Source of the DNA: Gemmiger sp. An50
GTDB taxonomy: Bacteria > Bacillota > Clostridia > Oscillospirales > Ruminococcaceae
Length of the DNA stretch: 64,000 bases
Reading direction: 5' to 3'
Assembly (NCBI RefSeq): GCF_002161595.1
Contig: NZ_NFID01000001.1
Location: forward strand, 248,001-312,000
The position numbers and the translations under genes are program-made. Of the stretch, positions 17,379-26,900 are shown piece by piece. Within the stretch, counting starts at the first letter, position 1. Each line of letters starts with the position of its first letter. Under the pieces are notes generated by a model, which was given only the letters and a program-made list of their open reading frames with translations, was not told where the DNA came from and ran no database searches.

Positions 17379-17540
17379 ATGCCGGACTATAAAGAACTGT
17401 ATCTGACCCTGTTTGATGCCACCGAAAAAGCAATTCGCGAATTGATCGCCGCCCAGCAAAAGTGCGAGGAGCTGTGCCTGCGCACGCCCTTGCAGGAGCC
17501 GGTCCTGCTGCCCTTCCCCCAGGAGCCGGAGGAAAAATAA
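17379..17540 (+). CDS. Small conserved-looking protein, function unknown
   Basis: A 53-residue protein starting MPDYKELYLTLFDATEKAIR with an amphipathic helix and ending in an acidic Pro/Glu-rich tail. The ATG has GAGGTGATT upstream, a good promoter with operator lies 20 bases before, and a terminator follows, so it is a complete transcription unit. Small proteins with this start are common near HTH genes in Clostridia as I recall, but no function is known to me. Confidence 0.7.
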   Translation: MPDYKELYLTLFDATEKAIRELIAAQQKCEELCLRTPLQEPVLLPFPQEPEEK

Positions 17541-17557
17541 CCGAAACCATACAAAAG

Positions 17558-17591
17558 GAAAAGCCCGCAGGAAGATTCCTGCGGGCTTTTT
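17558..17591. terminator. Bidirectional terminator at the end of the small gene and the tRNA-Ser remnant
   Basis: The stem AAGCCCGCAGGA/TCCTGCGGGCTT is bordered by A-run and TTTTT. It would serve the plus-strand small gene and the original minus-strand tRNA-Ser gene. Confidence 0.88.
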
Positions 17592-17648
17592 GGCGGAGAG
17601 TTAGGGATTCGAACCCTAGGTCGGTTTTACCCGACACGAAATTTCGAG
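17591..17648 (-). other. 3' fragment of tRNA-Ser(CGA): left attachment site of the ICE
   Basis: On the minus strand the sequence runs from an anticodon loop CTCGAAA through TTTCG, a long type II variable arm (TCGGG-TAAAA-CCGA), a T arm TAGGG-TTCGAAT-CCCTA and an acceptor strand ACTCTCC to GCCA. The 5' half of a tRNA is absent: the upstream bases cannot pair with the acceptor or the anticodon stem. This is the pattern left when a tyrosine-recombinase element inserts in a tRNA gene and carries a replacement 3' end. CGA anticodon assignment is inferred from the loop. Confidence 0.85.
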
Positions 17649-18008
17649 TCATTTCCCGCTTATGACTTTTGGTGGAAATTAAGCGAAGATGGAAGTACAC
17701 AACGGAAGCCCAAAAGCTGCGGTATACTGCGGATTTTGGCTTCCGTTTTTCGCTTTTATTTGAACCCACCGGGTTTTCCGAGTTCTTCCCGTTTTTGCCC
17801 CGAATTATGACCGGAGGATAGAACAAGGATAGAACTGCACGCCAGATCGAGGAGTTTAACACCCATCCCTTTTTACGAAAACGCAAATCTCAATTTGATT
17901 TGTCATCCTAATTTTATTTGAACTCATTTCAAAAGTCAACATTATGCGACGCACCAGTGAAGTACCTCACCTACCAATGACAGATGAACAAGAAAGTGAG
18001 TGCTGCAC
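17649..18008. other. Left terminal region of the ICE, non-coding
   Basis: About 360 bases between the tRNA fragment and the first element gene. It contains a long interrupted hairpin at 17701-17745 (ACGGAAGCC with GGCTTCCGT) followed by TTTTT, probably a terminator shielding the element or chromosome. Base composition drops and becomes AT-rich near 17880-17950. No integrase is encoded here. Confidence 0.6.
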
Positions 18009-18539
18009 ATGGATTTGACCAAGTATTACCCCGACATCGCCGCAAAGTATCCCGCCTATGTAACCCAACGGGAACTATGCGAGATCTGCCGCATCTGTCC
18101 CAAGACCGCCTACAATTTGGAGCAACAAGGTGAGATTCCCTACACCATTGAGCAAAACCACCTGATCCGTAGCCACAAAATCAAGCTGACGGACATTCTT
18201 GCCTATCTCTATCGGCGTGAGTGCAGACAGGAAGCAGACAGTCCCTATATCTGTGCTATGAGAACATTCTATGACAAACATCTATCTCCCTACTCAGACC
18301 TGCTTTCCGTAAAGGATATTCAGCAGATTACAGGCTTTTCGTCCTCGGCAATCGTGCGGTGGATCAGCATAGGGATTCTGAAGGCTTTCCAGCCTGGAAA
18401 GCAGTACACCGTCCCAAAGGATTTTATGCTGGACTTTCTGATAAGCCCATATTACCGCCGTATCCGCCGAAAGACCCCTGTCCAAAAGGAATTGATGGAT
18501 ACATTTGAGCGTCTGTGGCAGGAAAAAGGAGGCGAGTGA
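18009..18539 (+). CDS. HTH-domain protein at the start of the ICE
   Basis: A 176-residue protein with two predicted HTH units of the helix_turn_helix_17/excisionase type: one near residues 15-50 (TQRELCEICRICPKTAYNLEQ) and one near 95-135 (SVKDIQQITGFSSSAIVRWI). It may regulate or help excise the element; this is inferred from fold and position. ATG 18009 is chosen over a GTG at 18000. The next gene is coupled, and the two proteins are distant paralogues. Confidence 0.7.
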   Translation: MDLTKYYPDIAAKYPAYVTQRELCEICRICPKTAYNLEQQGEIPYTIEQNHLIRSHKIKLTDILAYLYRRECRQEADSPYICAMRTFYDKHLSPYSDLLSVKDIQQITGFSSSAIVRWISIGILKAFQPGKQYTVPKDFMLDFLISPYYRRIRRKTPVQKELMDTFERLWQEKGGE

Positions 18540-18540
18540 T

Positions 18541-19116
18541 GTGGCACAGGTATCCAAGTATCGCTATTTACTGAATCAGTACCCAGAAACAGTCCAAAAA
18601 GAGCAATTCCGCATCATCTGTCATATCAGCAAACGCACAGCTCGTTATCTGCTGCAATCCGGTCTGGTTCCCTGCGTACAGAGTGGGAAAAAGACCCGGA
18701 ATTACACCATTAAGATGAAAGACATTGTTCGCTACCTTGAGCGCAGGGAAATCCACCCCGAAAAATACAAACTTCCCCCCGGCTCATATAGCGGGACATA
18801 CGCAGTCAAGCCCTTGCTTCCCGAATCTGTGACAACGGAGGAACTGCGAAAATACTACATAGAGAGTTTCCGGGACATTCCCGACATAGTTTCCACGAGA
18901 GAGGCCGCGGAATTAACAGGCGCCACGGCATCTACGGTCGCAAAATGGATCAGAACGAAAAAGCTGAAAGCTCTTTCACATGGTCCGGCATTTATCATCC
19001 CGAAGGTCAATCTGATCGACTTTATGGCCAGTGACGCATATTTGAACAAACGCTTGAAATCACAAAAATTCCACGAAAATATAGGAGGTTTTCTATCATG
19101 GAAAGCGGGAAAATAA
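18541..19116 (+). CDS. Second HTH-domain protein, paralogue of the preceding one
   Basis: A 191-residue protein with the same two-HTH plan: EQFRIICHISKRTARYLLQS near the start and STREAAELTGATASTVAKWI near residue 115. It starts with GTG at 18541, eight bases after AAGGAGG, just past the preceding stop. The end overlaps the parA start by 19 bases. Role probably in control of the partition/transfer operon. Confidence 0.7.
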   Translation: MAQVSKYRYLLNQYPETVQKEQFRIICHISKRTARYLLQSGLVPCVQSGKKTRNYTIKMKDIVRYLERREIHPEKYKLPPGSYSGTYAVKPLLPESVTTEELRKYYIESFRDIPDIVSTREAAELTGATASTVAKWIRTKKLKALSHGPAFIIPKVNLIDFMASDAYLNKRLKSQKFHENIGGFLSWKAGK

Positions 19117-19880
19117 TTGTTGTAGCCAACCAGAAAGGTGGAGTAGCCAAGACCAGCACGGTCCGAAATCTGTCCTATGCGCTGGCCGAGATGGGCAAAA
19201 AGGTCTTGGTAGTTGACTTTGACCCCCAGTATAACCTCACCACCAGCTTCGGTGTCCTGCCGACCCAGACGCCCTGTAATACCGGGACTCTCATCACCAA
19301 TCTGCTTCTGGACGAATCTCTGCCGGATACCAACGAGTTCATCCAGAAAATCGGCTCTGTGGACTTGATCCCTTCCAGCCGCTCTCTCACCGTTGCGGAG
19401 GCAAATCTGCTGATGACGCCGGACAGCAATGACTACCTGGCTGCTCTGCTGAACCCTCTGCGGCTGTCCTACGATTACATTATCGTGGACACCAACCCCT
19501 CTCTCGGCTCGTTGACCATCAACGCTTTAACGGCCGCCGACGAGGTAATCATCCCGATTGACCCGGAACTGTTCGCTCTGACCGGTTTGCAGGCGTTGGT
19601 GGACACCATCAAGAAAATCAAGCGGAAATTAAATCCCAGCATTGAGATCGGCGGTATCCTGTTCACCAAATGCAACAAGCGGACGAACCTGTATCGCCGT
19701 ACATACGGTCAGGTCACAAAGGCATTCCAATCGCTCCCCATCTTCAACTGTCAGATTCCCTACACGGTCAAGGTGGGGGACGCAAACAGCTACGGAATGA
19801 GCGTCATGGAACTGGAGCAGGCAAACCCCGCCTCTCTTGCCTATCTGGAACTTGCAAAGGAGGTGCTGGCAAATGCCTAA
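19098..19880 (+). CDS. parA: ParA/Soj-type partition ATPase
   Basis: A 260-residue ParA-family ATPase that uses nucleoid binding to position or maintain DNA. It has the deviant Walker A KGGVAKTST near residue 14, the A' motif VLVVDFDPQYNLTTSFG and the Walker B YIIVDTNPSLGSL. It starts at the ATG with AGGAGG upstream and overlaps parB by eight bases. In an ICE it probably stabilises the excised circular form; inferred. Confidence 0.93.
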   Translation: MESGKIIVVANQKGGVAKTSTVRNLSYALAEMGKKVLVVDFDPQYNLTTSFGVLPTQTPCNTGTLITNLLLDESLPDTNEFIQKIGSVDLIPSSRSLTVAEANLLMTPDSNDYLAALLNPLRLSYDYIIVDTNPSLGSLTINALTAADEVIIPIDPELFALTGLQALVDTIKKIKRKLNPSIEIGGILFTKCNKRTNLYRRTYGQVTKAFQSLPIFNCQIPYTVKVGDANSYGMSVMELEQANPASLAYLELAKEVLANA

Positions 19881-20913
19881 AATCAATCCGCGCATCAAGT
19901 CCATTGACGATCTTCTGGGCTTGGATGCCGCAGAAGAAAGACCTATTGAACCCACCCCTTCCGTATCCTTGCCGACCAAGAACACCATCATCACCCTTCC
20001 CCCGCAGGCCATTCGTGCTTTCCGAGGCCACCCGTTCCGGCTGTATGAGGGCGACCGGCTCAATGATCTGGTAGAAAGCATTTCGGAACATGGGGTCCTG
20101 AATCCCGCCATCATCCGCAAGATTGAACGGGATGAAGATGGCTTTGAGTATGAAATGCTGGCCGGTCATAACCGGCAGAACGCCGCAGCCATTGCAAACC
20201 GTGAACTTCCCTGTATCGTCAAGGAAAATCTTTCCGATGAAGATGCGTGGATTTATGTGATCGAAACCAATGTCCTGCAACGCTCCTTTTCCGAAATGCT
20301 ACCCTCTGAAAAAGCGGCGGTGCTGGCTCTGCGCTACTCCAAGATGATCTGTCAGGGGCGCCGGAACGATATTATTGAGGAGCTGAAAAAGCTGGAAAAC
20401 CCTGATGAAATCAAGGAAAATTCCACAAGTGGCACTCAGTGCCACAGGACGAAAAGCCGGGATATTTTAGGCGCTGAATACGACTTAAAAGGCCGCGCCG
20501 TAGCCAACTATCTCCGCATCAATGAGTTGATTACTCCGCTGAAAAGGCGAATTGATGACGCCGAGTTCCCGATTGTGGCAGCCGTACAGCTCTCCTTTTT
20601 GACCGAACAGGAACAGCAGATGGTTGACGATGTACTTTCGGAAAATGAGTACAAGGTCAATGAGGGAAAGGCTGTCCTGCTGCGGGAATATACCGGAAAG
20701 CTGACCCCGGAGCGCACCGAACAGATTCTGTCCGGCGAGTTTAACCGGAAACCAAAAAAATCCACGGCTACGGCGTTCAAGGTCAAACCGGCGATTTACA
20801 AGAAATACTTTACCGCCAGCATCAGCCAGAAAGAGTTCGACAGCATTGTGGACGAGGCGCTTGCCCTCTACTTTGCTCAGAAAGGACAGGAGTCCGAGCA
20901 AGAGGCCGGATAA
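19873..20913 (+). CDS. parB: ParB-like partition protein
   Basis: A 346-residue ParB/Spo0J-family protein. The N-terminal domain (about 40-130) contains RLNDLVESISEHGVLNPAII and the CTP-binding motif AGHNRQNAA, followed by ENVLQRSFSEMLPSE-type box III and an HTH region. The start at 19873 overlaps parA, with AAAGGAGG upstream. No clear parS palindrome was found nearby. Acts with ParA. Confidence 0.9.
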   Translation: MPKINPRIKSIDDLLGLDAAEERPIEPTPSVSLPTKNTIITLPPQAIRAFRGHPFRLYEGDRLNDLVESISEHGVLNPAIIRKIERDEDGFEYEMLAGHNRQNAAAIANRELPCIVKENLSDEDAWIYVIETNVLQRSFSEMLPSEKAAVLALRYSKMICQGRRNDIIEELKKLENPDEIKENSTSGTQCHRTKSRDILGAEYDLKGRAVANYLRINELITPLKRRIDDAEFPIVAAVQLSFLTEQEQQMVDDVLSENEYKVNEGKAVLLREYTGKLTPERTEQILSGEFNRKPKKSTATAFKVKPAIYKKYFTASISQKEFDSIVDEALALYFAQKGQESEQEAG

Positions 20914-20953
20914 CCGACCATAATCACCAATACAGGAAGGAGGTCAGATACCG

Positions 20954-23900
20954 TTGAGAAATGATGAACGCCTGCGGACGATATATGAAGTCATGGCTCC
21001 TTATATTGTCCGAAATGAACACAACTGGCGGGATTATCTGGCATTTGCATCGCAGTTCCATAAGCACAGTTTTGACAACATACTTCTTGTGTACGCACAG
21101 GACGAGGATGTTTCGATTCTGGCAACACGAAAGCAATGGGCAGCCATAGGCAGAAATTTGATTCCCCGTGCAAAGGGCGTTGCTGTTTGTGTCTATCGGA
21201 ATGCCAAACTCACCCTTGACTATCTCTTTGATGTAAGCCAGACTACTGGCAAAGAGATTCATCCTACGGACTGGCAGCTTTCCGATGAAATGAAAGAGGC
21301 CCTGACCGAGCGCCTGTCGTATGCACACGGTTTCCCCAAGCAGGGCTTTTCCCAAGCACTGTATGCGATGGCCAGCGAATCTGTCGCAGACAATTACAAC
21401 CACTTTTTGCAGGAACTCAAGCAGGAAACCAAAGGCCATTTGTTCACCGAGATCCCGGCCGGTGGTTTTGAAGCCCAATACATCCAGCTTCTGACCGACA
21501 GCATTTCTTATTTCATCGGCAAAAAGTGTCACCTGCCGGATGAAGAAATCCAGTTGAGTGATGGCATGGCGACGGTCAGCCATTTCAATACACTCCCGTT
21601 GGTTGCTCATCTTGGTACGGCAGTAACCGCCCTTTCCAAAGGCATCCTGTTAGAAGTGGAACGGAACATCAAGATCATCAATCGTGAAAGGATGGCACAA
21701 CATGAACAAACCGAATATCAATCTGAAATACAGCGAGCAGGACGGGATGATGCTGCCCGATCTGCAAATCTCCAACAGCAGCGAAGCAGATCAGCCTCTG
21801 GGCAGGTACGGCCGGATGGCCCTGGAATACCTCAGAGAGAATCACCCGGAGCGATTTACGACTTTGAAAATGGATGGCAGTCTGATGGAGATCATGCACC
21901 GGGTACAGGACGAGGCGACCGAGAAGATCGAAGCCCTGACCCAGCAAATGCTCCAGCAGGAGCCGATCCCGCAGACCGAGGACATCATGGAGCGGACGCG
22001 CCACCTGAACAGTCTGAAACTGATGGCGGAGGAAACCGTACTCCAGAGCGTAGTCCTGATTCCCCGCTGACCGAAGAACATCCAAATACAGAAGTGGCGC
22101 CAAGCGCCGCACCTGTGGGAGAGCCGTCTGAAAAGGACGGCTCTTTTTCTGTTCCTGCGGAACAACCGACACGCCATTTTACCGATGCAGAAGTCCGGCG
22201 CAATTATGAGTACATCCTGACCAGCACCAACCTATACCCCTCAGAACTGCACAGCGCGGTTCGCAGCGTATTGTCAGAACCGCCGCTTAATCCAGACTGG
22301 TCAGACAAAGGGCGGCAGATTGCGGCTCTCTTTACTCCCTATGGCGACCGTGAATATCAAGGCGATCTTCTCTATCGTACCCGGCTACATGGTGAGGATG
22401 GCATTTCGTTTTTCTTTGATGAAGGCTATACCTACATTCCCTGGAACGGACTGGCGTTTTTACTGGACGCCATGATCGAGGACGGCGACTATCCCAATCC
22501 TGTCGTAGAGGAGCAGCCTGATCCCATCGGGGATTATAACATCCCTGATGAAGTTGATGAAATGGGCGGTCCTCACCGGCAAATGACCATCGGAGAAGCG
22601 GATTTCGATTATGTCCTGGATTCTGTTGCCTATGAAGCCGGAGAAACCGTAGTGGAACCGGTCAAGCCACCGGCGATTGTTCAAATGGAAAACGACACAC
22701 CAGCAGCCGGTGACGAGCCTGCATCCGTTCCTGACGAGAATCCCCATGCTATTGTGGAGGCCCCCGAAACAGCTCTCCCCACAGATACAGCGGAGCAGCC
22801 TGCACCGCCGCCCGTCAAGGGAAACACGACGGCGCACAAGAATTTCCGCCGCTTTCAAGAGTTGTTCCCGGAGATTGTGTCCGGTCAATATGAGTATCTG
22901 CGGCTGGAGGCCGGAGAAGCCTACTACCCTCTGGTCATTCACCATAAATACGGTTCCCATTACTGCATGGAGCATTACTATATGCAGAACGGCGACCGGA
23001 TGTATGACCCCTATATGGATTTCCAAATCGACAAAGAGGCCGGAACACTTCGGGCTTTCAGCTATGAGAACAGCGGCATTGGTGTCTATAACGAGGCTGA
23101 TCCCGACGACCCCGCACATGAAAAGAAAATCAATGGATTCAACAAATTCTTTGCCACTTGGCTGAACAACATCCGCAGCCAGGGCTATGAGCCGGTGCGG
23201 GCCTCTATGATGGTCAATGATGAAGAAGTCGATGTGGATTTGCGTCCGGCTGCCGAAGCTGTTCCGGTCGTGGAAGAAGAACAGCCGGAGCAGCTCTCGC
23301 TTCTGTCCCTGGAAAAGAGTACGGAAGATCTGCTTGTTGAGCGTGTCATGCAGAAAGGTCCCCTTACCGCAGGGAAAAAGGAACAAATCTACGAGTTTGC
23401 CCAGACCCACCCCACCGGATCGGAATTTACTGCTTTCCTAAAAAAGCTATATGGCTATGAAGGGTTCTCCGGTGATGAAATGGGCGTGAAATACGCCATG
23501 TTCAATAGTGAAGGTGTCACTATCGAATGGCAGGATAAGCAGGGCGAAACACAGGAAACGAAACTGTCCTGGGCGCGGGCTGCCGGTGTCGTGCAACGCC
23601 TGGTGGATGAAGGCCGCTATCTGGAAACCCCTGTTGTCAGCCAGACGGAGCAGCAGGATGAAGTGCAGCCTTTCAGTGACCAATACCGTCTGTTAGACCG
23701 TCTGTGTGCTGACTGCGAGTATTTTCTGGGGGCGGGACAGCGGGCAGAAAAGCATTTGTGGGCAGGCAGCGTGGATGCACAGATTGAGAAAATGCGGGAA
23801 CTGTATGCCCAACTGCCGGAAAAACCTGATTGGATTTCCCTGGATGTAATCAACGCCTACGCCCGCCGCATGGCAGCCCCGGAGCCGGTAGAAAATACTG

Positions 23901-26900
23901 CGGAAGCCTCGCCGGAGGAAACGCAGATTTTGGACGAAGCCCTGGACGCCCATCATGGGCAGATTGATATGCTGATGCAGGCGGTCCGAGGTGAGCTGAC
24001 GGTTGGAACCATCCGGTACAGTATTTTTGAGGGGCGGCCCCATATCAGCATGATTGAAGTCCTGGAGGACTACCGCCGTCAAGGTATCGCAACCCAGATG
24101 CTCCGCTATCTGCAAGGGCAATATCCCAATGAGGAAATTGTATGGGGGTATTTAACCGAGGATGGTTCGGCCCTGTACCAAGCTGTGGTGGATGAGCAGC
24201 CCAATCCCGACTATCTCCGGGTACAAAATGACCTTGAAGATATTACGCGGGAATTTGACGCTTATGTACGACGCCTGGATGGTGGGGCTATTCTCTCCCC
24301 CCAAGAAGCTGCCGACATGGACGATCTGGAGGACACGCAATACCGGCTGGAAAAAGAGTTGGAAGAACTGCGCCCCATTCGCGCCTTTGTACGAATGGGC
24401 GATGGTACAGCAGCAGAGGCGCCCGCTGTTATGGGTGAAGCCACTCGCACTGATCTGGCGCCCCTTCGTGAGCCGCCTGCGGCGCCGCAGGTCGCCGCAC
24501 ACAACTTCCGCTTTTCCGAGGACTATGACCTGTATCCAAGTGGGGCAAAGACCAAATATAAAAACAATGTCATGGCGATCAAGCTGCTCAAGCAGATTGA
24601 GCTGGAAAAGCGGACAGCGACACCAGAAGAACAAATCATCCTTGCCCGTTATGTCGGATGGGGTGGGCTTGCCAACGCTTTCTCCAGTACGGCCTCTGGT
24701 TGGGAGAACGAATATCAGGAGTTGAAGTCCCTGCTGACTGATGTGGAATACAAGGCGGCCATGAACTCCACCATCACAGCCTACTACACCGAGCCTGATC
24801 TGATCCGGCACATTTACCGCGCTCTGGAACGGTTTGGCTTTGAAGGTGGTCCCGACAGAAAAATCCTGGACCCCGGTATGGGAACCGGCAACTTCTATTC
24901 TGTGCTGCCGGAGCAGTTTCAAGAGAGCAAGCTGTTTGGCGTTGAGTTGGATTCCATCACTGCCAGAATCGCAAAGCAGCTTTATCCTGATGCGGATATT
25001 TCCATCATGGGATACGAAGCCACCAAATTTGAGGACAACAGCTTTGATGTGATTCTGGGCAATATCCCGTTCAACTCCGTGAAAATCTATGATCGGCGCT
25101 ACAATGACCTGAACCCGTACATCCATGACTATTTTTTCATTAAGTCCCTGGACCTTGCGAAACCGGGCGGTATCATTGCCTTTATCACCAGCAAAGGAAT
25201 TATGGATCGCAAGGACGAGAGCCTTCGAGAATATATCGCGCGGCGGGCAGAGTTCATCGGTGCTATTCGCCTACCCAACACAGCGTTCAAGGCTTTGGCG
25301 GGAACCGATGTAACAGCGGATGTTGTTTTCTTGAAAAAGAGAGCGCATCCCATAGAACTTGATCGCACGAATCTTCCGTCCTGGATTGAAACTGACCTGG
25401 ACCGCAGTAAATGGATCGCCTATAACCGCTATTTCAAGGACAATCCCGAAATGCTCATGGGCGAGATGGTGAGCAGCCGGAATATGTACGGCAACGAAGA
25501 TGGGACAGCCTGTGTTGCCCCGGAAGATTTTGACCTGAACCAGCATCTTACCCAAGCGGTTGATTCCCTGTATGCCCGTTTCACCGCAGAGCCGGATGAA
25601 GAAATCGAGGCGGACGAACCGGAAGAAAGCAATGCAGAGTATGAGGACGCCCCGGCCGGAACCAAAAACTTCACCTATGTTGTGCGGAACGGCGAGATCT
25701 TTTTCTGTGAAAAAGATAAGCTGATCCCACAGCCTTACACCGGCATGAAGGCCGAAAGAATCAAGGGGCTGTGTGAGATTCGTACTGCGCTGCTGGAGGT
25801 TATCAACATCCAGTCCCATGAGTATGACCCGCTTGATCTTCAGAAAGCGCAGGACACACTTAATCAGGTATATGACCGCTTCGTTGCAAAGTATGGAGCC
25901 ATCAATACCAAAGGAAACATCCTCGCTTTTTCTGATGATGACCAATTCCCCCTGCTGCGCTCTATCGAGGATGAGCGGAAAGACAAGACCGGCTGGGATA
26001 AATCAGCGATCTTCACCAAAGCCACCATCCGTCCCTTCCGTCAGGTCAATCATGCAGATACCGCAGAGGACGCCCTTCAAATCTGCCTGAATCACAAGCT
26101 GCGGGTGGATCTGCCCTATATGTCCTTCCTGACGGGAAAAGAACCGGAAGAATTGGTGCGTGAACTGGATACTCGCATCTATCTCAATCCCCAAAAATAC
26201 TACGGCAACCCGCTGGAGGGATGGGAACTCGCAGAAGAATATCTCAGTGGTCATGTGAGGGATAAGCTGCTCTATGCACGTCAGAAGGCGGCGGAAGAAC
26301 CGGAACTCTTTGCCCGGAATGTCGAGGCTCTGGAGGAAGTACAGCCAGAGCCGCTGACTCCTGCCGACATTGAAGTGAATATGGGCGCCATCTGGGTTCC
26401 CATTGAGTATTATCGCCAATTCATGTATGAAACCTTCCAGACCAGCGGATATGAAAAGGTCATCGAGGGCGGCGACAACCGGCACCGCATTGACATCGAG
26501 TATTTCTCCTATACCACGACCTGGCGTGTCACCAATAAAAGCGCAGAACCGGATTCCGTAATGGTCAACCAGACTTTTGGAACCAAGCGGAAAAATGCTT
26601 ATGAGATTTTTGAGGATTGCCTTAATATGCAGTCCACGACTGTCCGTGACCGGCAGGAATACATCAATGAAAAGGGCAACAAGTCGGTTAAATATGTAAT
26701 CAACGCACAGGAAACCATGATTGCCCGTGCCAAACAGCAGCAGATTCAGGAGGCGTTTGCGTCTTGGGTTTGGAAAGAACCGGAGCGCCGGGATACGCTT
26801 CTGCGAATCTACAATGACACTTTTAACACGGTTCGTCCCCGTGAGTTTGACGGGAGCCATCTGGTATTCCCCGGCATGAACACGGAGATGAAGCTGCGGA

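Noticed and set aside
17591-17680. An intact tRNA gene at the junction
   Set aside because: Only the 3' half can be folded; no 5' acceptor strand or D arm is present within 90 bases on the 5' side of the fragment.
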